A stretch of 64,000 nt of DNA from Charina bottae (lineage: Eukaryota; Chordata; Lepidosauria; Squamata; Charinaidae), in NCBI GenBank assembly GCA_023362775.1, contig JALMGJ010000139.1, positions 41,567 to 105,566 of the forward strand. The letters run 5' to 3'. Below, in pieces: positions 1 to 14,238 of the stretch. How positions within the stretch are numbered: position 1 is the first letter of the stretch; every line of letters begins with the position of its first letter. Position numbers and translations under genes: made by a program. The notes below the pieces were generated by a model. That model saw only the letters and a program-made list of their open reading frames with translations, did not search any database and was not told the origin of the DNA.

Positions 1-53
1 AGAAATCTTCTTGGTAAGAGCTTAAATAGAGTGAAATAAAGACTTTCACCCAC

Positions 54-1730
54 CTTGTTTAGCTCTTCCATCTCTTCAGTAGCATTCTGGTGGATCCTCA
101 ACTTGAAATCCAGGGACCCCTGTCTTTCTAGAGTCCCAAACTTCACTCTGTTGAAGGACCTATCATTGGAAACCAGCCAGTTCACAATGTCCATGTCTGC
201 TGCCCGGTCTCCATTCTCATCCAAATATACCCCTTCTATGGAATTATTGTAAAACTGAGAATTTTGAAGGAAGGGATGAAGCTGGAATGGAAGAGAAAAT
301 ATATATATTCAGACAACAATTCCCAACCTTTATGGCAATACCCATTTATTTGTGTTGTGGGGTGGACTGAATCTCTCCCTCTGTGTGTATGTGTGTTTGT
401 GTGTGTATGTGTTTCAATGCCTAATATAAACATAAGCACAACACACATCGGTAGACTGGATGGAACAGGTTTGGGTGGGACATGGTGCTGCTCCTGCTTG
501 CAAAGAATAAATCAAAGAAGACAGACACAGAAGCAAAACAATTCATTTAGCAAGAAACCAATATAAGGATGCAATGTAATAATATTAGATGGAATGAGGG
601 AAAAGATGGTTCAACAATGAAAACAGTAAGAATTACCTGCCATGCTTTCAGCCTTGGATTCTTCAATTTCTTACCCCCTTTGATCCTTCTCCTTGTAGAT
701 CTGGATAAAGAGGCTGCATTTAAGGCCCGGGCAACAGCCCAGATCACTTTTTAAATGAAATAGCCATCCAGAGACAGGATCCAATCGATCACCTGTTGGG
801 GCAGAGCCTCCAGCTTTTCTCTCTCTTTGCACCGTCTCCAGACTTTCACAGAAAACGCATCTTTGGTGTATGAACACATAAATGATTTCTTTGTAAAACG
901 AATCATGGAAGAGTAAAAAGACCTAAACGCATCATAGTTTGCCATTTTATTTGGCTTCATCAGAAAAGAGAAAATGCTATGGATGAATTGAATGAGAAAC
1001 ACATTCTTTATCAAATAAATGGAAAAGTCCCAGAGGCCTGTGGTCATCAGGACTTTTCCTCTAACAGGTTCCTCAAAGCATTCAAATACTTTATCTATGA
1101 ATAATAACCCGAAACAAATTGAATCAGGCTCTGCACCATAAAGAAAGACATTCACTTGTTTCCAATTTTTGTATGGTTCAAAATCAATCACCCCTTTCTC
1201 CACAACTGTGGAAAAGGCTTGTGTTAAAACTGGACAAATGCCATTCTTGATCAGCATGGAAGTCATTGTCCTCATGAACATCTGCCCCTGGTCAGTGTCT
1301 GGAGCAAGCAGCCCAACCAAGGTCCACCTGAAATGGAGGAGCAGCTTGACCATCCCTGGGTACGGGAGTCCTTCAGCAGGGAGCATTGGGTAGAAGAAAG
1401 GAAACTGAATTTTATCTCTCAGAATCTGGGAAACAAAAACAAAACTGTAACTGATCAGAAAAAGAAAGAAGGGAGATGCTATTTTATATGACACCCATAA
1501 CTCCCAAAATTTAAGGTAAGAATTAACAACAACAAAAACAACAACAACGGAATCTATCTCCTTTAACCTGTCCTTCCCATTGGATAACCTGTGTCTTTAT
1601 CATTAAATCTTACAATCTCCATAAAAAAGCTCTGTCCTTCACTTACAACATAGGACCTCTGATAGAAACTTGCATAACAAAACATTCCCAGAAAAGACAT
1701 ACTTGTGGGATTTTGTATGTGCCCAACATG
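54..1730 (-). pseudogene. V2R vomeronasal receptor pseudogene A, copy 1 (exons 4, 3 and a stub of 2)
   Basis: Minus-strand V2R receptor (class C GPCR of the vomeronasal organ). Visible parts are exon 4 (54-281, 228 bp), exon 3 (637-1455, 819 bp) and only the last 28 bp of exon 2 (1703-1730). Exons 5 and 6 would lie left of the window. Three lesions are seen. There is an in-frame TAA at 751-753 near the end of exon 3, where the intact paralog V2R B has a TAC tyrosine codon. The exon 3 acceptor reads CTG instead of CAG. Exon 2 is cut off at about 1731, and exon 1 is absent. A 6-bp duplication near the exon 3 start adds two residues. The exon 2 donor (GTATGT) and exon 4 splice sites are intact. 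Exon 3 encodes ligand-binding Venus-flytrap sequence closely matching V2R B. Confidence 0.9.
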
Positions 1731-2607
1731 TACAGGAGTTGCTAAAGACATCTAAGGTCCATTCTAGCACACATGAGTTTTGCTGCACTTCTGAATGAAT
1801 AATTCCATTTAAACAGTGTACACACAGCTTGGGTGTCAACTGACCCTATCTCAAGAAAGAAAAGAAAACACCTGGTTGTGTACAGTGAGGCAGTTCACAT
1901 ATTCCTGCTGCAAATCTGGGTACCACGAGGGACTGGGAAATAACACCCCATGTGTGTGAGGCTCCCCCAAGTCAAGGACTGAAGTCAGAATAAAGGCTTT
2001 GGGTTCCCCTTTGCTAGGAAAGCCAACTTCAGCACCTTGTTTTGGGATAACGGGACAAGGAAAGCCTAAGATAGCAAACGAAGGAAGGAAGCACTTTTTT
2101 TGAGGTCATCCACTGGCTCTGAGGACACAGCACAGCAGGTTAGCCAGATCTGGCCAAGCGACCCCTGTCCATCTCCCAAGAACTTGCAGTCGCCAGAGCG
2201 CCACCGCTATCGGAAGGGCAAGCATGGTAAAGGCATATCTGCTTCTAACCTGGACAAATTGGCTTCTTTGGGGCAATTCTCCACAGGGGTCACCCGGCTT
2301 CCGATCTGGGTTTCTTTGGGTCCCAACCCTTCCAAAGGGAGAGAGGTAGAATGTTCAGGAGAGAGCCCAGCACACTGATTGCCATGGCGAGATCCGGGCT
2401 GCAGTCCTTGGTCCTCAGTCGTGCCTTTTCCGCTCCTGGAACTTGTATATCCCAAATGTCTGGGCACTGTCCCTGGGCTGGGAGAAAAAAGGATTCTGGG
2501 TCTGCCATGGCTTCCTGTCATTGTGGTCCCTCTTGGGATTGAGGTGGCCCTTCCCTTTGCCTTGCTCATCCTAGATTTAGTCTGGAGGCTAAATCCTATG
2601 AATAATG
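1731..2607. other. Intergenic spacer, nothing recognised
   Basis: Homology to V2R exon 2 stops abruptly at the left edge. The 877 bp to the right show no coding pattern, RNA gene or transposon that I recognise; short ORFs here overlap on both strands and look random. A 6-bp indel near 2251 separates the two copies: the second copy has extra purine-rich bases. Confidence 0.5.
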
Positions 2608-2945
2608 GCTAAAGGAACTAGGTATCTTTAGCTTAACGAAGAGAAGACTGAGGTGAGACATGATAGTGGTCTTCCAGTACTTGAAGGGCTGCCCCAGGGA
2701 AGAGGGCATCGATTTATTCACCATAGCACATGAGAGTAGGACAAGAAGCAATGGGTAGAAGCTCGTCAGAGGGAGATCCAACCTGGAATAAGGAGGAATT
2801 TCCTGACAGTGAGAACCATTAAGCAGTGGAACAGCTTGCCTCCTGGAATGGTGGGTGCTCCGTCGCTGGAGGTTCTCAAGAAAAGATTTGTCCGAGTCTG
2901 TAGCTTGAATCATGTCAACTGGATTTCTATTTTCTCAGTGGAAAC

Positions 2946-2976
2946 GTTTCGCTCCTTATCCAAGAAGCTTCTTCAG
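2946..2976 (-). ncRNA. Hammerhead ribozyme-like core, foldback arm 1
   Basis: Read on the minus strand: CTGAAGA (fits the CUGANGA core), a 7-bp stem II (GCTTCTT pairing with AAGGAGC, one G-T wobble) with a 4-nt loop, then GAAAC. This is the order of a type I hammerhead. PLEs are known to carry such ribozymes. Activity is untested. Confidence 0.6.
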
Positions 2977-3402
2977 TCTGAGCAATGTTAGTAAGGGAAT
3001 CCTTAAATATGTTTCTAGGGTGGCTGTGTGACCTTGCACCTGGGGCTAGGTCATGGTTATTTGAGATGTTTATTTCTAAGTCCCTTTATCATCCAAAGGA
3101 GGATCATTAAGATTACCATGCTGCTGTTGAGCTTGCGAAATGGTCTTAATCTTCCTAGGCACAGAAGACAAAGCAGGAAGGAAAATAGGGGAAAGTCTTG
3201 TCCACAGAAGTCTTCTGTGCCTAGGAAGATTAAGACCATTTCGCAAGCTCAACAGCAGCATGGTAATCTTAACGATCCTCCTTTGGATGATAAAGGGACT
3301 TAGAAATAAACATCTCAAATAACCATGACCTAGCCCCAGGTGCAAGGTCACACAGCCACCCTAGAAACATATTTAAGGATTCCCTTACTAACTTTGCTCA
3401 GA

Positions 3403-3433
3403 CTGAAGAAGCTTCTTGGATAAGGAGCGAAAC
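3403..3433 (+). ncRNA. Hammerhead ribozyme-like core, foldback arm 2
   Basis: Plus-strand mirror of the arm 1 motif: CTGAAGA at 3403-3409, stem II and loop at 3411-3428, GAAAC at 3429-3433. A short stem I is possible between CTCAG just upstream and CTGAG about 7 nt downstream. Stem III would be minimal, as reported for PLE hammerheads. Because both arms carry it, either transcript direction would contain one core in sense. Confidence 0.6.
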
Positions 3434-3608
3434 GTTTCCACTGAGAAAATAGAAATCCAGTTGACATGATTCAAGCTACAGACTGTTCCACCTGGATGAC
3501 TGAGAACCTTCATCGACATTTGTCCGAGATGGTATGAGGACTCCTTCCTTGGGCAGGGGGTTGGACTAGAAGACCCCCAAGGTCCTTTCCAACCCTATGA
3601 TTCTATCA

Positions 3609-4215
3609 TTTTATTGTGAGTTGGGGGGCTGTAAATTAGTTGCAGTCACATGATGTTTTGCTTAATAGCCACAGCACTTCATTTAACGACCAAAAGTGAA
3701 GGGAGGTCGTAAGTGTCAGAGCAGACAATGCTGGGGCAGGCAGTGCTTCTCCACAACTCCAAAGTTCTAAGCAGTAAATAGACACACAAACAGAGATTAG
3801 ATAAAATAGTCTATTTACTCTATATACACAGTAACGTCCAACACAGATACAGATGAGATGAAGTAACAAGAAGAGAGTGAACACAAAAGCTTCACTACTT
3901 TTATACAAATATTAACCAATCACGTGATAGGTCAAACAAATTATCTGCCACACCCAGCTAAACTATAGCACCTGTAATATGAGTCACATCATACCTTCTA
4001 CAATGGCTGCTAATTGGATGACTTGCAGAATATATCAACTCTCACCTTTATACATCTAGCCTCTCCTGTATAATAAATCTACTTGCAAATTCTGGGCATT
4101 TTATAAACCCCAACAGTAAGCCATTTGCTGTCATGTGATTTTTTGTTTAGCGACTGCGACACTTAGCGACAGAGTTGCTGGTCCCAACTGTGGTCGCTAA
4201 CTGAGGACTACTTTG
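3609..4215. repeat. Snake-type interspersed repeat, interrupted by a solo LTR
   Basis: 3609-3713 and 4116-4215 resemble a common squamate dispersed repeat with phrases such as 'cttaatagccacagcac', 'catttaacgacc' and 'gtcgctaactgaggactac'. The family name is not certain. The two halves are separated by the LTR at 3714-4115. A related, shorter piece follows the other CR1 tail at 25166-25245. Confidence 0.5.
3714..4115 (+). mobile_element. Solo LTR, 402 bp, with 5-bp target-site duplication
   Basis: Begins TGTCAGAGCAG and ends CCCCAACA (TG...CA termini), flanked by direct repeat GTAAG at 3709-3713 and 4116-4120. An AATAAA-type signal lies about 40 bp before the right end, which favours plus orientation. 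No internal retroviral sequence is present, so this is a recombined solo LTR. Family not identified. Confidence 0.75.
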
Positions 4216-4262
4216 TGAGGACTACTTTGGATCTACACAGAGATACACACATATGTAAAACG

Positions 4263-5035
4263 GCTGTATCCCCAAGATTAAAACCTTCCTATCCTATCAA
4301 GAAAATCTGGGGATCATTCTGGCTTTCACTGCCTTGTCCCTGTCTTTAACAACAGGTTTAGGGAATCTTCATTAAATTACAGGAAATGCCAATCTTCAAA
4401 GCCTACAATTGGGACCTCTCCTACTTCCTCCTTCTCTCCCTCCTGCTTTCCTTCTTGTCCTCTTTCCTGTTCATCAGTCAGCATCCTTTCTTGCTCTTGT
4501 CTCCAAATGGTCATATGTGGCATCTGGCTGGGCATGTCTGCACCATTCTCTGACTCTGACCTGCACCCTCAACCTGGAGAGATCATCCTACAACGCAATG
4601 AAGGCTCTGCTGCTAGGCCAACTCCATCATCCTTTCTTGCTCTTCTCTCCAAATGGTCATATGTGGTATCTCGATGGGCATGTCTGCACCATTCCCTGAC
4701 CTGCACCCTCAATTTGGAGAGATCATCCTACACTGCAATGAAGGCTCTGCTGCTTGGCTAACTCCATCATCCTTTCTTGCTCTGGTGTCCACTTTGTCAT
4801 CGGAATATTTTTGGGGATTTCTCCTTCCATCCCTGACTCTGAGTTGTACTCACAGCCAGGGGAAATTCCTACAATGCAATGAAGGCTCTCTGGCCATATT
4901 TTACAGTATCAATTTGGCTACATGATGGCTGTGCAGGTCTTCTCCATCTTGGCCTCTGGTACTGGCCTACTGGGCTGCACCATCATCTCCAAAAGCTACA
5001 TTATTTTGCTTAGACCAGATTTGAATGCAAGATAG
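4263..5035 (+). pseudogene. Degenerate V2R exon 6 (7TM) relic with internal tandem amplification
   Basis: Starts like the V2R exon 6 linker and TM1 ('ccaagattaaaaccttcc'), continues through TM2-like sequence to about 4475, then loses roughly 200 bp covering the TM2-TM4 region. What follows is three tandem copies of the TM4/second extracellular loop segment (4482-4627, 4628-4767, 4768-about 4915). It ends with TM7-like sequence and a TAG at 5033-5035. Frameshifts are throughout, so no receptor can be made. It is the tail of a former plus-strand V2R gene upstream of V2R B. Confidence 0.85.
4482..4915 (+). repeat. Tandem repeat of a V2R exon 6 segment (units of 146, 140 and about 148 bp)
   Basis: Each unit starts at 'catcctttcttgctc' and ends after the 'caatgaaggctctgctgct' block, matching the LANSIIL-to-NEGS stretch of V2R B exon 6. 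Unit 2 lacks 6 bp ('tctgac'); unit 3 is the most diverged. The same amplification is seen in the relics at 25320-25605 and 30056-30593, so it predates their duplication. Confidence 0.85.
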
Positions 5036-6104
5036 AAAATTAACCCCTGAATGTCATTTAGTAAGTCTGAGTCTAATCTATTTGATAGATTAATGTTCCT
5101 AAACAAATAAAACAAACAAACAAGAGCAAAAGAATAAGTCCTGTTTTTCAAATCATGATATAATGGACTACCATTTTAAAATAATTATGATTCCCCTATT
5201 CTATTTCCTGTTGTTTGCACAGAATGACAGTGCATGTGTGACATTTTGTGTCAGGAGCCTTCCAGACTATGCATGCTGCAAAGATTTTGCTAATAAATGC
5301 CATATTTAGATAATAAAAATATGCAATGCTGGTTAGCTCCAGCTTCACAAACTAGAGGCCCAGCTCTTGTCTATCTCAAGAAAGGATCCACAGCTACCCA
5401 GAGACAGATAGCCAACATCACCTTGGAAAAAGACCAACTAATCCATGCTAATGTGTAACTCTCCATGTCCATGCTCAAAGTCTCTCTATATTGTGCACTT
5501 TTCTAAACATTGGAACTATTTGGGACCAAATCCTACCTGGTTTAACTTTCAAGTTTCCATCCACATCTTGGTCACCTGTGAGTTACTGTAACTCATTTGA
5601 AGTTCATAGAGGTGATATTTCTCCACCTTACAATTATCCAAATCACAGTGATTTCCTTGTTGACTTTCTGCTAAGTGCCTTGAGACTCTTCAACAGTCTA
5701 GCTGAAGATAGGACACGAGCATGTGAAAAACATGTTTTGAAGTCAAGATCAGACTCAGAAGCAAAGCTGGGTGATGTCTATGTCAGAAACACAGGAAGCA
5801 TAAATGGCTCTGGAGAGGGCAAGATCCTAGGGAGGGCAGGTGGGGGTGCATTGACTTCCCTCCCCTTCAGTTGTGAAGTCTTGGCTAGACTGACTCTAGA
5901 TTAGGAATGCCTCTGAAGCATCTGACTTGGAAGAGGGCTTTGGTTTCTTCCATCTCTTCTACTTGATCTTCCTTGAAAACAGACACAGTGCTGGAGGTTC
6001 AGTCAGGAACAACAGTCATGTTGCTGCTCGTGCTGCTGTTTTCTTCTTGTTCTTGTCCAAAAGTTGGCACAATACAGGAGGCTCATTTAGGACCACAAAA
6101 AATC
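5036..6104 (+). promoter_or_regulatory. 5' flank of V2R B, candidate promoter region and 5' UTR
   Basis: About 1 kb between the exon-6 relic and the V2R B start. It holds no clear TATA box or other recognised element. It is well conserved in the diverged block 30594-31676 upstream of the orphan exon 1, although an ORF present here (5491-5904) is broken there. That suggests non-coding flank carried along with V2R exon 1. The promoter role is inference. Confidence 0.4.
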
Positions 6105-11510
<5,406 letters not shown>

Positions 11511-11854
11511 CATACAAAAGTGGGTTTTCTATAATTGTCAATTAATCATTCTAACAGCCTTTGACCTTTCAATGTTTCTTAAAATAACTGAAAAGAAATG
11601 ACCAGTTCCTGTTTTTTCACTTCATGATAGAAATAGACCATCGTTTTAAATAAATATGAAATCCTCATTTGTATTTGCTTTTGAGTAGATGAATGCTTTG
11701 GGTTAGTGTAAGAGAATTTTGTCAAGAGCTGGAACTGGAAACTGATACACAATTACATTGGAGCACAAATTGGTGATTTGACAGAGCTGAGAAAAGACGG
11801 GCCTAAAGAGGGAAGAGGTCACAGCCACTTTTTATAGACTGATGTTTGCTGATC
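11511..11854 (+). other. 3' flank of V2R B
   Basis: Non-coding sequence after the stop codon. Its first 170 bp or so match, inverted, the sequence 37081-37241 beyond exon 6 of pseudogene A, so the two genes share 3' UTR/flank. No polyadenylation signal stands out. Confidence 0.5.
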
Positions 11855-12016
11855 TTGGTCCCCACCTACCTGAGCACCAAGGGGAAGTACATAGTGGCCA
11901 GGCAGATGTCTCCATCTTGGCCAACAGTGCTGGCCTGCTTGGATGCATCTTCACCCCCAAGTGCTTCCTCATTCTCCTAAGGCCAGGTCTGAATACAAAA
12001 AGTCATTTGATGTCAA
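11855..12016 (+). pseudogene. V2R exon 6 terminal fragment (TM6-TM7 to C-terminus)
   Basis: Resembles the last 160 bp of V2R B exon 6, including the [14 protein letters not shown] start, a frameshift, then [18 protein letters not shown] and the LNTK...SHLMSK end. The following 100 bp also resemble the V2R B 3' flank, so this is a tandem partial duplication of the gene's 3' end or the tail of another lost V2R. Confidence 0.8.
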
Positions 12017-12707
12017 AAAAATACTTGTCAGTTAATAATTTTGACAAACAACACTTGACCCCATAATGTTCCTAAAAAGCTCCAAAACCAAGTCCTGTAT
12101 TTTCATATCATGGTAGAAATTGACCACCACTTTTTCATAAATATGATTTTTCCCTTTCCTTTTGCTCTTGAGCATTTTGTTTTTGTTGTTTATTCGTTCT
12201 GTCACTTCTGACTCTTCGTGACTATATGGACCAGCCCATGCCAGAGCTTCCTGTCAGCCGTCTCAACCCCCAGCTCCCCCAAGGTCAAGTCCATCATCTC
12301 TAGAATATCATCCACCATCTTGCCCTTGGTCGGCCCCTCTTCCTTTTGCCTTCCACTTTCCCTAGCATCAGCATCTTCTCCAGAGTATCCTGTCTTCTCA
12401 TTATGTGGCCAAAGTACTTTAGTTTTGTCTTTAATATCATTCCCTCAAATGAGCAGTCTGGCTTTATTTCCTGGAGTATGGACTGGTTCGATCTTCTTGC
12501 AGTCCAAGGCACTCTCAGAATTTTCCTCCAACACCACACTTTGGAAGCATCTATCTTCATTCGCTCAGCCTTCCTTATGCTCCAGCTCTCACAGCCATAG
12601 GCTACTACAGGGAATACCATTGCTTTGACTATCAGGGGTCGGCAAACTTTTTTATGCCAGGAGCCATTTTGACATTTATAACATTTATAACATCACTCGA
12701 GGGCCAG

Positions 12708-12850
12708 GGGGCGGGGTTTGAGGGTGGGAGCCAATCATTTGAAAGGGGGCGGGGTTTGCGGGCAATAGCCAATTGCGTGAAAGGAGGCGGGGTTTGCGGG
12801 CGGGATCCAATCGTGTGGAAGGGTCGGGGTTTGGGGGCAGGAGCCAATGG
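12708..12850 (+). repeat. Four tandem 38-bp units, each with a GC box and a CCAAT-like motif
   Basis: Units carry GGCGGGGTTTG followed by A/TCCAAT, spaced 38 bp apart. A related unit reappears at about 13725-13765 near the other end of the transposon. They may be subterminal transposase-binding repeats, as hAT elements often have. Promoter-like activity is possible, but there is no direct evidence for it. Confidence 0.7.
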
Positions 12851-13649
12851 AGAGCAACCCTTTCCTTGGGGGAATTTCTGTTGGAAGAGTGGAATATGGT
12901 CACTCCGGGGGCGGCTGTTGCAGCTAGCACCTTAACTGCCCCCCAACGCCTCCCCTTCCCTAACCTACCTGCTGCAGGGGCATTTCCAAGCCTAACAATG
13001 CCCCCCCCCGACAGCTCCAAGAGTTGAGAATCTGCAGACCATCTCTCCCTACAATCAGAGCCAGTTTCAACTTAGGGAGGGAGGCTTTTGCAGTGCGGGG
13101 TGGAGGATCAAGAGAAAATAGTCTCCCCTTCCCTGCTCTGGATGAGAGAATGTCACTGGCTAAAACTCTCGCCCTGCTGCGCCTCCAAAAAGGACCATTG
13201 CGAGGAGGAGGAGAGAAAATTCTGCAGGCTATGTCCTGCTGGGCTGAGAAGGGCTGCTGCCTCCTCCCACAAAGGAAGTCAGAGACGTTGGTTTTAAGGC
13301 GGCTGCACAAATCGTCACCTTTTCTGAAACATGAGAAAAATTATGCGCAGCCACCTGGCTTCACACCCAGCCCGTTTTGGAGAGGAGCTTCTGGACTCCT
13401 GGTTATATTTGGCAGTCAAACACACACGCGTTGCAGACCAGTTGGATGAGGCAATAAAGATGCCGTATGCCTTCCTCTTCCCCATGGCCATGCTGCCCGT
13501 TCAGACCCTGAACCCCATCGGGGAGGAAAGGCTCGGATCTGGCTGGCCCTCTCACAGGCTGCCGGAAATGCTCCCGTCCCGCTGCACCCCAGCCTGAGCG
13601 CCTGAGTGCCCGGTGGGCAACTCTGCCCGCGTGCCTCGCCCAGACATGC

Positions 13650-13680
13650 TGCCAGCAGCAGCAGCAGCAGCAGCAGCAGC
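13650..13680 (+). repeat. (CAG)n / (AGC)n trinucleotide tract
   Basis: About nine repeats inside the hAT-like element. It generates a poly-Leu ORF on the minus strand and a poly-Ser ORF on the plus strand, both artefacts. Confidence 0.9.
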
Positions 13681-14172
13681 TCCCAAGTCACGCCGGTCCC
13701 TCCTCCATCGAAGGGAGCGCCGCGGAGTTTGGGGACAGGATCCAATCACGTGGAAGGGGCGGGGGTGAGTTCAGCTGCGGAAGAGCCACACTCAAGGGGC
13801 CAAAGAGCTGCATGTGGCTCGCAAGCCGCAGTTTCCGACCCTTGGACTATCCAGATCTTTGTTGTCAGTGTGATGTCTCTGCTCTTAACTATTTTATCAA
13901 GATTTGCCATTGCTCTCCTCCCAAGAAGTAGACGTCTTCTGATTTCCTGGCTGCAGTCAGCATCTGCAGTAATCTTTGCGCCTAGAAATAAAAAGTCTGT
14001 CACTGCCTCCACTTTTCCTCCCTCTATTTGCCAGTTATCAATCAAGCTGGTTGCCATAATCTTGGTTTTTTTGAGGTTTAACTGCAACCCAGTTTCTGCA
14101 CTTTCTTCTTTCACCTTCATCATAAGGCTCCTCAGCTCCTCCTCGCTTTCAGCCATCAGTGGTATCATCTGC

Positions 14173-14238
14173 CCAGGGTCCCTCATTGCGGGGGAGATAG
14201 GCGGGATATAAATATGATGATAAATAAATTAAAAAAAA
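14173..14238 (+). mobile_element. L2 LINE 3'-end stub with target-site duplication
   Basis: 66 bp matching the extreme 3' end of the L2 at 16755 (gggagatagGCGGgatataaat, then AT-rich repeats), ending in an A-rich tail. Flanked by direct repeat ATCTGC (14167-14172 and 14239-14244) inside the BovB reverse transcriptase region. A severely 5'-truncated insertion. Confidence 0.75.

Larger units (their letters stand above)
2897..3517. mobile_element. Penelope-like foldback element: 274-bp inverted arms with a 42-bp spacer
   Basis: Arm 1 (2895-3168) and arm 2 (3211-3484) are reverse complements with only two mismatches noticed, separated by 3169-3210. The same short ORF reads out of both strands because of this symmetry. 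The insertion is flanked by the 11-bp direct repeat ATTTGTCCGAG (2886-2896 and 3518-3528), which looks like a target-site duplication inside the CR1 tail. Each arm carries a hammerhead-like core of the kind found in Penelope-like retroelements, so the arms are probably two PLE terminal segments in inverted orientation. There is no reverse transcriptase inside; it is non-autonomous. Confidence 0.8.
2608..3608 (+). mobile_element. CR1-type LINE 3' end, split by a foldback insertion
   Basis: 2608-2896 and 3518-3608 together read as the non-coding 3' end of a CR1-like LINE. They contain the conserved block around 'gaatttcctgacagtgagaa' and the terminal 'ttggactagaagaccccca', and end in a short ATTCT-like repeat, as CR1 elements do. 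The element is 5'-truncated. A related, unsplit CR1 tail lies at 24974-25165, and comparison with it shows that 2897-3517 is an insertion. Confidence 0.75.
12633..13844. mobile_element. Non-autonomous hAT-like DNA transposon, about 1.2 kb, inserted in old BovB
   Basis: Imperfect terminal inverted repeats: CAGGGGTCGGCAAAC at the left end and CAAGGGTCGGAAACT read inward from the right, typical of hAT-family ends. Direct repeat GACTAT flanks both sides (12627-12632, 13845-13850), and removing the element restores the alignment to the younger BovB. The interior is GC- and CpG-rich with no transposase. It contains four 38-bp GC-rich units near the left end, a related partial unit near the right end, and a CAG run. 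Confidence 0.75.

Noticed and set aside
2207..2569. 120-aa minus-strand ORF in the spacer
   Set aside because: Competes with overlapping ORFs of similar length in other frames, with no motif and no splice context.
3028..3351. Overlapping 91-aa ORFs on both strands with nearly the same protein
   Set aside because: A consequence of the foldback symmetry, not a gene.
4482..4915. Tandem units considered as a CRISPR-like or satellite array
   Set aside because: The units are V2R exon sequence without unique spacers, and the genome is vertebrate.
5491..5904. 137-aa plus-strand ORF upstream of V2R B
   Set aside because: The paralogous flank near 31.1-31.5 kb is alignable but the frame is broken there, so there is no sign of coding constraint.
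13416..13745. Minus-strand ORF with a poly-Leu, signal-peptide-like start
   Set aside because: The leucines come from a CAG microsatellite inside a hAT-like element; the rest has no recognisable domain and overlaps unrelated ORFs in other frames.
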